The notes beneath the pieces are model-generated. The model made no database searches. It was not told the DNA's origin and saw only the letters and a program-made list of their open reading frames with translations. A stretch of DNA of 64,000 nucleotides, from the NCBI GenBank assembly GCA_920105625.2, contig CAKKTE020000347.1, positions 434,001 to 498,000 on the forward strand. The letters are read 5' to 3'. This stretch comes from Clusia tigrina (taxonomy: Eukaryota; Arthropoda; Insecta; Diptera; Clusiidae). The translations under genes were made by a program, and so were the position numbers. Of the stretch, positions 14,142 to 28,380 are shown piece by piece. How positions within the stretch are numbered: position 1 is the first letter of the stretch; each line of letters starts with the position of its first letter.

Positions 14142-17100
14142 GTCAATTTAAGCTATCGCTCAAAGCTATGCTACCCTTGAGTCCCAAATCAAACACTGAT
14201 AAAACTTTAAATGGCCGTAACTTCTATACGGTACGTCCTACACCTATCAAAGTTTGCAACATACAAATGCTTGTAACTTTTTACTCGAGCGTCATAAAAC
14301 CTTGAAATTTTGTAACAATATAGTACTCGAGCCTCTTGTCAATTTAGGCTATCGCACAAAGCTATGCTACCCTTGAGTCCCAAATCAAACACTGATAAAA
14401 CTTCAAATGGCCCTTACTTCTATACGGTACGTCCTACACCTATCAAAGTTTGCAGCATACAAATGCTTGTAAATTTTTACTGGAGCGTCATAAAACCTTG
14501 AATTTTTTTAACAATAAAGACCTCGAGCCTCTGTTCAATTTAAGCTATCGCTCAAAGCTATGCTACCCTTGAGTCCCAAATCAAACAATGATAAAACTTC
14601 AAATGACCCTAACTTCTATATGGTACGTCCTACACCTATCAAAGTTTGGAACATACAAATGCTTGTAACTTTTTACTGGAGCGTCATAAAACCTTGAAAT
14701 TTTGTAACAATAAAATACTCGAGCCTCTTGTCAATTTAAGCTATCGCTCAAAGCTATGCTAGCCTTGAGTCCCAAATCAAACACTGCTAAAAATTCAAAT
14801 GGCCCTAGCTTCTATACGGTACGTTCTACACCTACCAAAGTTTGCAGCATACAAATGCTTGTAACTTTTTACTGGAGCGTCATAAAACCTTGAAATTTTG
14901 TAACAATAAAGTACTCGAGCCTCTTGTCAATTTAAGCTATCGCTCAAAGCTATGCTACCCTTGAGTCCCAAATCAAACACTGATAAAACTTCAAATGGCC
15001 CTAACTTCTGTACGGTACGTAATACACCTATCAAAGTTTGCAACATACAAATGCTTGTAACTTTTTACTGGAGCGTCATAAAACCTTGAAATTTTGTAAC
15101 AATAAAGACCTCGAGCCTCTTGTCAATTTAAGCTATCGCACAAAGCTATGCTAACCTTGAGTCCCAAATCAAACACTGCTCAAATTTCAAATGGCCCTAA
15201 CTTCTATATGGTACGTCCTACACCTATCAAAGTTTGCAATATACAAATGCAAGTAACTTTTTACTGGAGCGTCATAAAATCTTGAAATTTTGTAACAATA
15301 AAGTACTCGAACCTCTTGTCAATTTAAGCTATCGCTCAAACCTATGCTACCCTTGATTCCCAAATCAAACACTGATAAAACTTCAAATGGCCCTAACTTC
15401 TGTACGGTACGTCCTACACCTATCAAAATTTGCAACATACAAATGCTTGTAACTTTTTACTGGAGCGTCATAAAACCTTGAAATTTTGTAACAATAAAGA
15501 CCTCGAGCGTCTTTTGTCAATTTAAGCTGTCGCTCAAAGCTATGCTACCCTTGGGTCCCAAATCAAACACTGCTAAAAATTCAAATGGCCCTAGCTTCTA
15601 TACGGTACGTCCTACACCTATCAAAGTTTGCAACATACAAATGCTTGTAACTTTTTACTCGAGCGTCATAAAATCTTTAAATTTTGTAACAATATAGTAC
15701 TCGAGCCTCTTGTCAATTTAGGCTATCGCACAAAGCTATGCTACCCTTGAGTCCCAAATCAAACACCGCTAAAATTTCAAATGGCCCTAACTTCTATACG
15801 GTACGTCCTACACCTATCAAAGTTTGCAACATACAAATGCTAGTAACTTTTTACTGGAGCGTCATAAAATCTTGAAATTTTGTAACAATAAAGTACTCGA
15901 GCCTCTTGTCAATTTAAGCTATCACTCAAAGCTATGCTACCCTTGAGTGCCAAATCAAACACTGATAAAACTTCAAATGGCCCTAACTTCTGTACGGTAC
16001 GTCCTACGCCTATCAAAGTTTGCAACATACAAATGCTTGTAACTTTTTACTGGAGCGTCATAAAATCTTGAAATGTTGTAACAATAAAGTACTCGAGCCT
16101 CTTTTCAATTGAAGCTATCGCTCAAAGCTATGCTACCCTTGAGTCTCAAATCAAACACTGATAAAACTTCAAATGGCCCTAACTTCTATTCGGTACGTCC
16201 TAAACCTATCAAAGTTTGCAACATACAAATGCTTGTAACTTTTTACTGGAGCGTCATAAAACATTGAAATTTTGTAACAATATAGTACTCGAGCCTCTTG
16301 TCAATTTAAGCTATCGCTCAAAGCTATGCTACCCTTGAGTCCCAAATCAAACACTGATAAAACTTCAAATGGCCCTTACTTCTATACGGTACATCCTACA
16401 CCTATCAAAATTTGCAGCATACAAATGCTTGTAAATTTTTACTGGAGCGTCATAAAACCTTGAAATTTTTTAACAATAAAGACCTCGAGCCTCTTGTCAA
16501 TTTAAGCTATAGCTCAAAGCTATGCTACCCTTGAGTCCCAAGTCAAACACTGATAAAACTTCAAATGATTGTAACTTCTATACGGTACATCCTACACCTA
16601 CCAAAGTTTGCAACATACAAATGCTTGTAACTTTTTACTCGAGCGTCATAAAACCTTGAAATTTTGTAAAAATATGGTACTCGAGACTCTTGTGAATTTA
16701 AGCTATCGCACAAAGCTATGCTAACATTGAGTCCCAAATCAAACACTGCTCAAATTTCAAATGGCCCTAACTTCTATATGGTACGTCCTACACCTATCAA
16801 AGTTTGCAATATACAAATGCGAGTAACTTTTTACTGGAGCGTCATAAAATCTTGAAATTTTGTAACAATAAAGTACTCGAGCCTCTTGTCAATTTAAGCT
16901 ATCGCTCAAAGCTATGCTACCCTTGAGTCCCAAATCAAACACTGATAAAACTTCAAATGGCCCTAACTTCTATACGGTACGTCCTACACCTATCAAAGTT
17001 TGCAACATACAAATGCTTGTAACTTTTTACTGAAGCGTCATAAAACCTTGAAATTTTGTAACAATAAAGTACTCGAGCCTCTTGTCAATTTAAGCTATCG

Positions 17101-17830
17101 CTCAAAGCTTTGCTACCCTTGAGTCCCAAATCAAACACTGATAAAACTTCAAATGGCCCTAACTTCTATACGGTACGTCCTAAACCTATCAAAGTTTGCA
17201 ACATACAAATGCTTGTAACTTTTTATTGGAGCGTCATAAAACCTTGAAATTTTGTAACAATAAAGTACTCGAGCCTCTTGCCAATTTAAGGTATCGCTCA
17301 AAGCTATGCTACCCTTGAGTTCCAAATCAAACACTGATAAAACTTCAAATGGCCTATACAGTACGTCCTACACTTATCAAACTATGTAACATACAAATGC
17401 TTCTAACTTTTTAATGGAGCGTCATAAAACCTTGAAAGTTTGTAAGAATAAAATACTCGAGCCTCTTGTCAATTTAAGCTATCGCTCAAAGCTATGCTAA
17501 CCTTGAGTCCCAAATCAAACACTTATGAAATTTCAAATGGCCCTAACTTCTATACGGTACGTCCTACACCTATCAAAGTTGGCAACATACAAATGCTTGT
17601 AACTTTTTACTGTAGCGTCATAAAACCTTGAAATGTTGTAACAATAAAGTACTCGAGCCTCTTGTCAATTTAAGCTATTGCTCAAAGCTATGCTACCCTT
17701 GAGTCCCAAATCGAACAAGGATAAAAATTCAAATGGCCCTAACTTCTATACGGTACGTCCTACACCTATCAAAGTATGCAACATACAAATGCTTGTAACT
17801 TTTTACTGGAGCGTCATAAAACCTTGAAAT
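14142..17830. repeat. Large segmental duplication in the satellite (~3.7 kb), copy 2
   Basis: This is the second copy of 9840-13530. It carries the same rare markers: ACTTTAAATGGCCG, CTTGAATTTTTTTAAC, and the monomer reading AAATGATTGTAACTTC with AAAAATATGG. Part of it (about 15070-16965) recurs a third time at +3130 bp. Confidence 0.8.
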
Positions 17831-18199
17831 TTTGTAACAATAAAGTACTCGAGCCTCTTATCAATTTAAGCTATCGCTCAAAGCTATGCTACCCTTGAGT
17901 CCCAAATCAAACACTGCTAAAATTTCAAATGGCCCTAACTTCTATACGGTACGTCCTACACTTATCAAAGTTTGCAACATACAAATGCTAGTAACTTTTT
18001 ACTGGAGCGTCATAAAACCTTGAAATTTTGTAACAATATACTACTCGAGCCTCTTGTCAATTTAAGCTATCGCTCAAAGCTATGCTAGCCTTGAGTCCCA
18101 AATCAGACACTGATAAAACTTCAAATGGCCCTTACTTCTATACGGTACGTCCTACACCTATCAAAGTTTGCAGCATACAAATGCTTGTAAATTTTTACT

Positions 18200-20095
18200 G
18201 GAGCGTCATAAAACCTTGAAATTTTGTAACAATAAAGACCTCGAGCCTCTTGTCAATTTAAGCTATCGCACAAAGCTATGCTAACCTTGAGTCCCAAATC
18301 AAACACTGCTCAAATTTCAAATGGCCCTAACTTCTATATGGTACGTCCTACACCTATCAAAGTTTGCAATATACAAATGCAAGTAACTTTTTACTGGAGC
18401 GTCATAAAATCTTGAAATTTTGTAACAATAAAGTACTCGAGCCTCTTGTCAATTTAAGCTATCGCTCAAACCTATGCTACCCTTGATTCCCAAATCAAAC
18501 ACTGATAAAACTTCAAATGGCCCTAACTTCTGTACGGTACGTCCTACACCTATCAAAATTTGCAACATACAAATGCTTGTAACTTTTTACTGGAGCGTCA
18601 TAAAACCTTGAAATTTTGTAACAATAAAGACCTCGAGCGTCTTTTGTCAATTTAAGCTGTCGCTCAAAGCTATGCTACCCTTGGGTCCCAAATCAAGCAC
18701 TGCTAAAAATTCAAATGGCCCTAGCTTCTATACGGTACGTCCTACACCTATCAAAGTTTGCAACATACAAATGCTTGTAACTTTTTACTCGAGCGTCATA
18801 AAATCTTTAAATTTTGTAACAATATAGTACTCGAGCCTCTTGTCAATTTAGGCTATCGCACAAAGCTATGCTACCCTTGAGTCCCAAATCAAACACCGCT
18901 AAAATTTCAAATGGCCCTAACTTCTATACGGTACGTCCTACACCTATCAAAGTTTGCAACATACAAATGCTAGTAACTTTTTACTGGAGCGTCATAAAAT
19001 CTTGAAATTTTGTAACAATAAAGTACTCGAGCCTCTTGTCAATTTAAGCTATCACTCAAAGCTATGCTACCCTTGAGTCCCAAATCAAACACTGATAAAA
19101 CTTCAAATGGCCCTAACTTCTGTACGGTACGTCCTACGCCTATCAAAGTTTGCAACATACAAATGCTTGTAACTTTTTACTGGAGCGTCATAAAATCTTG
19201 AAATGTTGTAACAATAAAGTACTCGAGCCTCTTTTCAATTGAAGCTATCGCTCAAAGCTATGCTACCCTTGAGTCTCAAATCAAACACTGATAAAACTTC
19301 AAATGGCCCTAACTTCTGTACGGTACGTCCTACACCTATCAAAGTTTGCAACATACAAATGCTTGTAACTTTTTACTGGAGCGTCATAAAACATTGAAAT
19401 TTTGTAACAATATAGTACTCGAGCCTCTTGTCAATTTAAGCTATCGCTCAAAGCTATGCTACCCTTGAGTCCCAAATCAAACACTGATAAAACTTCAAAT
19501 GGCCCTTACTTCTATACGGTACATCCTACACCTATCAAAATTTGCAGCATACAAATGCTTGTAAATTTTTACTGGAGCGTCATAAAACCTTGAAATTTTT
19601 TAACAATAAAGACCTCGAGCCTCTTGTCAATTTAAGCTATAGCTCAAAGCTATGCTACCCTTGAGTCCCAAGTCAAACACTGATAAAACTTCAAATGATT
19701 GTAACTTCTATACGGTACATCCTACACCTACCAAAGTTTGCAACATACAAATGCTTGTAACTTTTTACTCGAGCGTCATAAAACCTTGAAATTTTGTAAA
19801 AATATGGTACTCGAGACTCTTGTGAATTTAAGCTATCGCACAAAGCTATGCTAACATTGAGTCCCAAATCAAACACTGCTCAAATTTCAAATGGCCCTAA
19901 CTTCTATATGGTACGTCCTACACCTATCAAAGTTTGCAATATACAAATGCGAGTAACTTTTTACTGGAGCGTCATAAAATCTTGAAATTTTGTAACAATA
20001 AAGTACTCGAGCCTCTTGTCAATTTAAGCTATCGCTCAAAGCTATGCTACCCTTGAGTCCCAAATCAAACACTGATAAAACTTCAAATGGCCCTA
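18200..20095. repeat. Higher-order repeat, 3130-bp offset, third copy
   Basis: It matches about 15070-16965 at a constant offset of 3130 bp (16 monomers minus 6 bp). The AAATGATTGTAACTTC monomer appears at about 12067, 16565 and 19695, which fixes the correspondence among the three copies. Confidence 0.8.
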
Positions 20096-21870
20096 ACTTA
20101 TGTACGGTACGTCCTACACCTATCAAAGTTTGCAACATACAAATGCTTGTAACTTTTTACTGGAGCGTCATAAAACCTTGAAATTTTGTAACAATAAAGA
20201 CCTCGAGCGTCTTTTGTCAATTTAAGCTGTCGCTCAAAGCTATGCTAACCTTGGGTCCCAAATCAAACAGTGATAAAACTTCAAATGGCCCTAACTTCTA
20301 TACGGTACGTCCTACACCTATCAAAGTTTGAAACATACAAATGCTTGTAACTTTTTACTGGAGCGTCATAACACCTTGAAATTTTGTAACAATAAAGTAC
20401 TCGAGCCTCTTGCCAATTTAAGCTATCGCACAAAGCTATGCTACCCTTGAGTCCCAAATCAAACACTGCTAAAATTTCAAATGGCCCTAACTTCTATACG
20501 GTACGTCCTACACCTATCAAAGTTTGCAACATACAAATGCTTGTAACTTTTTACTGAAGCGTCATAAAACCTTGAAATTTTGTAACAATAAAGTACTCGA
20601 GCCTCTTGTCAATTTAAGCTATCGCTCAAAGCTTTGCTACCCTTGAGTCCCAAATCAAACACTGATAAAACTTCAAATGGCCCTAACTTCTATACGGTAC
20701 GTCCTAAACCTATCAAAGTTTGCAACATACAAATGCTTGTAACTTTTTATTGGAGCGTCATAAAACCTTGAAATTTTGTAACAATAAAGTACTCGAGCCT
20801 CTTGCCAATTTAAGGTATCGCTCAAAGCTATGCTACCCTTGAGTTCCAAATCAAACACTGATAAAACTTCAAATGGCCTATACAGTACGTCCTACACTTA
20901 TCAAACTATGTAACATACAAATGCTTCTAACTTTTTAATGGAGCGTCATAAAACCTTGAAAGTTTGTAACAATAAAATACTCGAGCCTCTTGTCAATTTA
21001 AGCTATCGCTCAAAGCTATGCTAACCTTGAGTCCCAAATCAAACACTTATGAAATTTCAAATGGCCCTAACTTCTATACGGTACGTCCTACACCTATCAA
21101 AGTTGGCAACATACAAATGCTTGTAACTTTTTACTGTAGCGTCATAAAACCTTGAAATTTTGTAACAATAAAGTACTCGAGCCTCTTGTCAATTTAAGCT
21201 ATTGCTCAAAGCTATGCTACCCTTGATTCCCAAATCGAACAAGGATAAAAATTCAAATGGCCCTAACTTCTATACGGTACGTCCTACACCTATCAAAGTA
21301 TGCAACATACAAATGCTTGTAACTTTTTACTGGAGCGTCATAAAACCTTGAAATTTTGTAACAATAAAGTACTCGAGCCTCTTATCAATTTAAGCTATCG
21401 CTCAAAGCTATGCTACCCTTGAGTCCCAAATCAAACACTGCTAAAATTTCAAATGGCCCTAACTTCTATACGGTACGTCCTACACTTATCAAAGTTTGCA
21501 ACATACAAATGCTAGTAACTTTTTACTGGAGCGTCATAAAACCTTGAAATTTTGTAACAATATACTACTCGAGCCTCTTGTCAATTTAAGCTATCGCTCA
21601 AAGCTATGCTAGCCTTGAGTCCCAAATCAGACACTGATAAAACTTCAAATGGCCCTTACTTCTATACGGTACGTCCTACACCTATCAAAGTTTGCAGCAT
21701 ACAAATGCTTGTAAATTTTTACTGGAGCGTCATAAAACCTTGAAATTTTTGAACAATAACGAGCGTCATAAAACCTTGAAATTTTGTAACAATAAAGTAC
21801 TCGAGCCTCTTGCCAATTTAAGCTATAGCTCAAAGCTATGCTACCCTTGAGTCCCAAGTCAAACACTGAT
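19880..21870. repeat. 2187-bp tandem higher-order repeat, copy 1
   Basis: It is repeated at +2187 bp. The unit is eleven monomers plus 31 bp; most of the excess is a 36-bp internal duplication at 21725-21796. Markers include an AACACC variant (TAACACCTTG), TAATATACAAATG forms, and the 8-bp-deleted monomer at 20875. Confidence 0.85.
21725..21796 (+). repeat. 36-bp tandem duplication inside a monomer, copy 1
   Basis: GAGCGTCATAAAACCTTG starts at 21725 and again at 21761, so a 36-bp segment spanning GAGCGTCAT to the CAATAA region is doubled within one monomer. The two halves differ: the first ends TTTTTGAACAATAAC, the second TTTTGTAACAATAAAG. Confidence 0.9.
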
Positions 21871-22066
21871 AAAACTTCAAATGACCGTAACTTCTATACG
21901 GTACGTCCTACACCTATCAAAGTTTGCAACATACAAATGCTTTGTAACTTTTTACTCGAGCGTCATAAAACCTTGAAATTTTGTAACAATATGGTACTCG
22001 AGCCTCTTGTCAATTTAAGCTATCGCACAAAGCTATGCTAACCTTGCGTCCCAAATCAAACACTGC

Positions 22067-24060
22067 TCAAATTTCAAATGGCCCTAACTTCTATATGGTA
22101 CGTCCTACACCTATCAAAGTTTGCAATATACAAATGCGAGTAACTTTTTACTGGAGCGTCATAAAATCTTGAAATTTTGTAACAATAAAGTACTCGAGCC
22201 TCTTGTCAATTTAAGCTATCGCTCAAAGCTATGCTACCCTTGAGTCCCAAATCAAACACTGATAAAACTTCAAATGGCCCTAACTTATGTACGGTACGTC
22301 CTACACCTATCAAAGTTTGCAACATACAAATGCTTGTAACTTTTTACTGGAGCGTCATAAAACCTTGAAATTTTGTAACAATAAAGACCTCGAGCGTCTT
22401 TTGTCAATTTAAGCTGTCGCTCAAAGCTATGCTAACCTTGGGTCCCAAATCAAACAGTGATAAAACTTCAAATGGCCCTAACTTCTATACGGTACGTCCT
22501 ACACCTATCAAAGTTTGAAACATACAAATGCTTGTAACTTTTTACTGGAGCGTCATAACACCTTGAAATTTTGTAACAATAAAGTACTCGAGCCTCTTGT
22601 CAATTTAAGCTATCGCACAAAGCTATGCTACCCTTGAGTCCCAAATCAAACACTGCTAAAATTTCAAATGGCCCTAACTTCTATACGGTACGTCCTACAC
22701 CTATCAAAGTTTGCAATATACAAATGCTTGTAACTTTTTACTGAAGCGTCATAAAAACTTGAAATTTTGTAACAATAAAGTACTCGAGCCTCTTGTCAAT
22801 TTAAGCTATCGCTCAAAGCTTTGCTACCCTTGAGTCCCAAATCAAACACTGATAAAACTTCAAATGGCCCTAACTTCTATACGGTACGTCCTAAACCTAT
22901 CAAAGTTTGCAACATACAAATGCTTGTAACTTTTTATTGGAGCGTCATAAAACCTTGAAATTTTGTAACAATAAAGTACTCGAGCCTCTTGCCAATTTAA
23001 GGTATCGCTCAAAGCCATGCTACCCTTGAGTTCCAAATCAAACACTGATAAAACTTCAAATGGCCTATACAGTACGTCCTACACCTATCAAACTATGTAA
23101 CATACAAATGCTTCTAACTTTTTAATGGAGCGTCATAAAACCTTGAAATTTTGTAACAATAAAATACTCGAGCCTCTTGTCAATTTAAGCTATCGCTCAA
23201 AGCTATGCTAACCTTGAGTCCCAAATCAAACACTTATGAAATTTCAAATGGCCCTAACTTCTATACGGTACGTCCTACACCTATCAAAGTTGGCAACATA
23301 CAAATGCTTGTAACTTTTTACTGTAGCGTCATAAAACCTTGAAATTTTGTAACAATAAAGTACTCGAGCCTCTTGTCAATTTAAGCTATTGCTCAAAGCT
23401 ATGCTACCCTTGAGTCCCAAATCGAACAAGGATAAAAATTCAAATGGCCATAACTTCTATACGGTACGTCCTACACCTATCAAAGTATGCAACATACAAA
23501 TGCTTGTAACTTTTTACTGGAGCGTCATAAAACCTTGAAATTTTGTAACAATAAAGTACTCGAGCCTCTTATCAATTTAAGCTATCGCTCAAAGCTATGC
23601 TACCCTTGAGTCCCAAATCAAACACTGCTAAAATTTCAAATGGCCCTAACTTCTATACGGTACGTCCTACACTTATCAAAGTTTGCAACATACAAATGCT
23701 AGTAACTTTTTACTGGAGCGTCATAAAACCTTGAAATTTTGTAACAATATACTACTCGAGCCTCTTGTCAATTTAAGCTATCGCTCAAAGCTATGCTAGC
23801 CTTGAGTCCCAAATCAGACACTGATAAAACTTCAAATGGCCCTTACTTCTATACGGTACGTCCTACACCTATCAAAGTTTGCAGCATACAAATGCTTGTA
23901 AATTTTTACTGGAGCGTCATAAAACCTTGAAATTTTTGAACAATAACGAGCGTCATAAAACCTTGAAATTTTGTAACAATAAAGTACTCGAGCCTCTTGC
24001 CAATTTAAGCTATAGCTCAAAGCTATGCTACCCTTGAGTCCCAAGTCAAACACTGATAAA
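22067..24060. repeat. 2187-bp tandem higher-order repeat, copy 2
   Basis: This is the second copy of 19880-21870, with the 36-bp internal duplication (23912-23983) and the 8-bp-deleted monomer (23062) at the same relative places. The match ends near 24067, where this copy continues as GGCCCTAACTTCTG and copy 1 as GACCGTAACTTC. Confidence 0.85.
23912..23983 (+). repeat. 36-bp tandem duplication inside a monomer, copy 2
   Basis: It is the same 36-bp duplication as at 21725-21796, exactly 2187 bp downstream and with the same difference between its halves. It was therefore copied together with the larger block. Confidence 0.9.
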
Positions 24061-25019
24061 ACTTCAAATGGCCCTAACTTCTGTACGGTACGTCCTACAC
24101 CTATTAAAAGTTTGCAACATACAAATGCTTGTAACTTTTTACTGGAGCGTCATAAAACCTTGAAATTTTGTAACAATAAAGACCTCGAGCGTCTTTTGTC
24201 AATTTAAGCTGTCGCTCAAAGCTATGCTACCCTTGGGTCCCAAATCAAACACTGCTAAAAATTCAAATGGCCCTAGCTTCTATACGGTACGTTCTACACC
24301 TATCAAAGTTTGCAGCATACAAATGCTTGTAACTTTTTACTGGAGCGTCATAACACCTTGAAATTTTGTAACAATAAAGTTCTCGAGCCTCTTCTCAATT
24401 TAAGTTGTCGCTCAAAGCTATGTTACCCTTGAGTCCCAAATCAAACATTGATAAAACTTCAAATGGCCCTTACTTCGATACGGTAAGTCCTACACCTATC
24501 AAAATTTGCAACATACAAATGCTTGTAACGTTTTACTGGAGCGTCATAAAACCTTGAAATTTTGTAACAATAAAGTACTCGAGCCTCTTGTCAATTTAAG
24601 CTATCGCACAAAGCTATGCTAACCTTGAGTCCCAAATCAAACACTGCTCAAATTTCAAATGGCCCTAACTTCTATATGGTAAGTCCTACAGCTATCAAAG
24701 TTTGCAACATACAAATGCTTGTAACTTTTTACTGGAGCGTCATAAAACCTTGAAATTTTGCAACAATAAAGTTCTCGAGCCTCTTCTCAATTTAAGTAGT
24801 CGCTCAAAGCTATGTTACCCTTCAATCCCAAATCAAACATTGATAAAACTTCAAATGGCCCTTACTTCGATACGGTAAGTCCTACACCTATCAAAATTTG
24901 CAACATACAAATGCTTGTAACGTTTTACTGGAGCGTCATGAAACCTTGAAATTTTGTAACAATAAAGTACTCGAGCCTCTTGTCAATTTAAGCTATCGCA
25001 TAAAGCTATGTTAACCTTG

Positions 25020-25770
25020 AGTCCCAAATCAAACACTGCTCAAATTTCAAATGGCCCTAACTTCTATATGGTACGTCTTACACCTATCAAAGTTTGCAAT
25101 ATACAAATGCGAGTAACTTTTTATTGGAGCGTCATAAAATCTTGAAATTTTGTAACAATAAAGTACTCGAGCCTCTTGTCAATTTACGCTACCGCTCAAA
25201 GCTATGCTACCCTTGAGTCCCAATTCAAACACTGATAAAACTTCAAATGGCCTTAACTTCTGTACGGTACGTCCTACACTATCAAAGTTTGCAACATACA
25301 AATGCTTGTAACTTTTTACTGGAGCGTCATAAAACCTTGAAATTTTGTAACAATAAAGACCTCGAGCGTCTTTTGTCAATTTAAGCTGTCGCTCAAAGCT
25401 ATGCTACCCTTGGTTCCCAAATCAAACAGTGATAAAACTTCAAATGGCCCTAACTTCTATACGGTACGTCCTACACCTATCAAAGTTTGCAACATACAAA
25501 TGCTTGTATCTTTTTACTGGAGCGTCATAACACCTTGAAATTTTGTAACAATAAAGTACTCGAGCCTCTTGGCAATTTAAGCTATCGCACAAAGCTATGC
25601 TACCCTTGAGTCCCAAATCAAAGACTGCTAAAATTTCAAATGGCCCTAACTTCTATACGGTACGTCCTACACTTATCAAAGTTTGCAACATACAAATGCT
25701 TGTAACTTTTTACTGAAGCGTCATAGAACCTTGAAATTTTGTAACAATAAAGTACTCGAGCCTCTTGTCA
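25020..25770. repeat. Higher-order repeat, 2549-bp offset, copy 1
   Basis: It matches 27569-28319 at +2549 bp. Markers are TATGGTACGTCTTAC (a T in place of C), a monomer one base short at CCTACACTATCAAAG, and CCTCTTGGCAATTT. Outside this stretch the order of monomers resembles other parts of the array, so the region is a mosaic. Confidence 0.75.
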
Positions 25771-27568
25771 TTTTAAGCTATCGCTCAAAGCTTTGCTACC
25801 CTTGAGTCCCAAATCAAACACTGATAAAACTTCAAATGGCCCTAACTTCTATACGGTACGTCCTAAACCTATCAAAGTTTGCAACATACAAATGCTTGTA
25901 ACTTTTTATTGGAGCGTCATAAAACCTTGAAATTTTGTAACAATAAAGTACTCGAGCCTCTTGCCAATTTAAGCTATCGCTCAAAGCTATGCTACCCTTG
26001 AGTTCCAAATCAAACACTGATAAAACTTCAAATGGCCTTAACTTCTATACAGTACGTCCTACACCTATCAAAGTATGTAACATACAAATGCTTGTAACTT
26101 TTTAATGGAGCGTCATAAAACCTTGAAAATTTGTAACAATAAAATACTCGAGCCTCTTGTCAATTTAAGCTATCGCTCAAAGCTATGCTAACCTTGAGTC
26201 CCAAATCAAACACTTATGAAATTTCAAATGGCTCTATCTTCTATACGGTACGTCCTACACCTATCAAAGTTGGCAACATACAAATGCTTGTAACTTTTTA
26301 CTGGAGCGTCATAAAACCTTGAAATTTTGTAACAATAAAGTACTCGAGCCTCTTGTCAATTTAAGCTATTGCACAAAGCTATGCTACCCTTGAGTCCCAA
26401 ATCAAACACTGATAAAACTTCAAATGGCCCTAACTTCTATACGGTACGTCCTACACCTATCAAAGTATGCAACATACAAATGCTTGTAACTTTTTACTGG
26501 AGCGTCATAAAACCTTGAAATTTTGTAACAATAAAGTACTCGAGCCTCTTCTCAATTTAAGCTATCGCTCAAAGCTATGCTACCCTTGAGTCCCAAATCA
26601 AACACTGATAAAACTTCAAATGGCCGGAACTTCTATACGGTACGTCCTACACCTATCAAAGTTTGCAACATACAAATGCTTGTAACTTTTTACTCGAGCG
26701 TCATAAAACCTTTAAATTTTGTAACAATATGGTACTCGAGCCTCTTGTCAATTTAAGCTATCGCACAAAGCTATGCTAACCTTGAGTCCCAAATCAAACA
26801 CTGCTCAAATTTCAAATGGCCCTAACTTCTATATGGTACGTCCTACACCTATCAAAGTTTGCAATATACAAATGCTTGTAACTTTTTACTGGAGCGTCAT
26901 AAAACCTTGAAATTTTGTAACAATAAAGTACTCGAGCCTCTTGCCAATTTAAGCTATCGCTCAAAGCTATGCTATCCTTGAGTTCCAAATCAAACACTGA
27001 TAAAACTTCAAATGGCCTTAACTTCTATACAGTACGTCCTACACCTATCAAAGTATGTAACATACAAATGCTTGTAACTTTTTAATGGAGCGTCATGAAA
27101 CCTTGAAATTTTGTAACAATAAAGTACTCGAGCCTCTTGGCAATTTAAGCTATCGCACAAAGCTATGCTACCCTTGAGTCCCAAATCAAAGACTGCTAAA
27201 ATTTCAAATGGCCCTAACTTCTATACGGTACGTCCTACACTTATCAAAGTTTCCAACATACAAATGCTTGTAACTTTTTACTGAAGCGTCATAGAACCTT
27301 GAAATTTTGTGACAATAAAGTACTCGAGCCTCTTGTCAATTTAAGCTATAGCTCAAAGCTATGCTACCCTTGAGTCCCAAGTCAAACACTGATAAAACTT
27401 CAAATGACCGTAACTTCTATACGGTACGTCCTACACCTATCAAAGTTTGCAACATACAAATGCTTGTAACTTTTTACTCGAGCGTCATAAAACCTTGAAA
27501 TTTTGTAACAATATGGTACTCGAGCCTCTTGTCAATTTAAGCTATCGCACAAAGCTATGCTAACCTTG

Positions 27569-28319
27569 AGTCCCAAATCAAACACTGCTCAAATTTCAAA
27601 TGGCCCTAACTTCTATATGGTACGTCTTACACCTATCAAAGTTTGCAATATACAAATGCGAGTAACTTTTTATTGGAGCGTCATAAAATCTTGAAATTTT
27701 GTAACAATAAAGTACTCGAGCCTCTTGTCAATTTAAGCTATCGCTCAAAGCTATGCTACCCTTGAGTCCCAATTCAAACACTGATAAAACTTCAAATGGC
27801 TTTAACTTCAGTACGGTACGTCCTACACTATCAAAGTTTGCAACATACAAATGCTTGTAACTTTTTACTGGAGCGTCATAAAACCTTGAAATTTTGTAAC
27901 AATAAAGACCTCGAGCGTCTTTTGTCAATTTAAGCTGTCGCTCAAAGCTATGCTACCCTTGGTTCCCAAATCAAACAGTGATAAAACTTCAAATGGCCCT
28001 AACTTCTATACGGTACGTCCTACACCTATCAAAGTTTGCAACATACAAATGATTGTATCTTTTTACTGGAGCGTCATAACACCTTGAAATTTTGTAACAA
28101 TAAAGTACTCGAGCCTCTTGGCAATTTAAGCTATCGCACAAAGCTATGCTACCCTTGAGTCCCAAATCAAATACTGCTAAAATTTCAAATGGCCCTAACT
28201 TCTATACGGTACGTCCTACACTTATCAAAGTTTGCAACATACAAATGCTTGTAACTTTTTACTGAAGCGTCATAGAACCTTGAAATTTTGTAACAATAAA
28301 GTACTCGAGCCTCTTGCCA
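27569..28319. repeat. Higher-order repeat, 2549-bp offset, copy 2
   Basis: This is the partner of 25020-25770 with the same TACGTCTTAC and CCTACACTATC markers. It ends where this copy continues with TTGCCAATTT and a CCGTTCAGTTCC monomer instead of TTGTCATTTT. Confidence 0.75.
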
Positions 28320-28380
28320 ATTTAAGCTATCGCTCAAAGCTATGCTACCGTTCAGTTCCAAATCAAACACTGATAAAACT

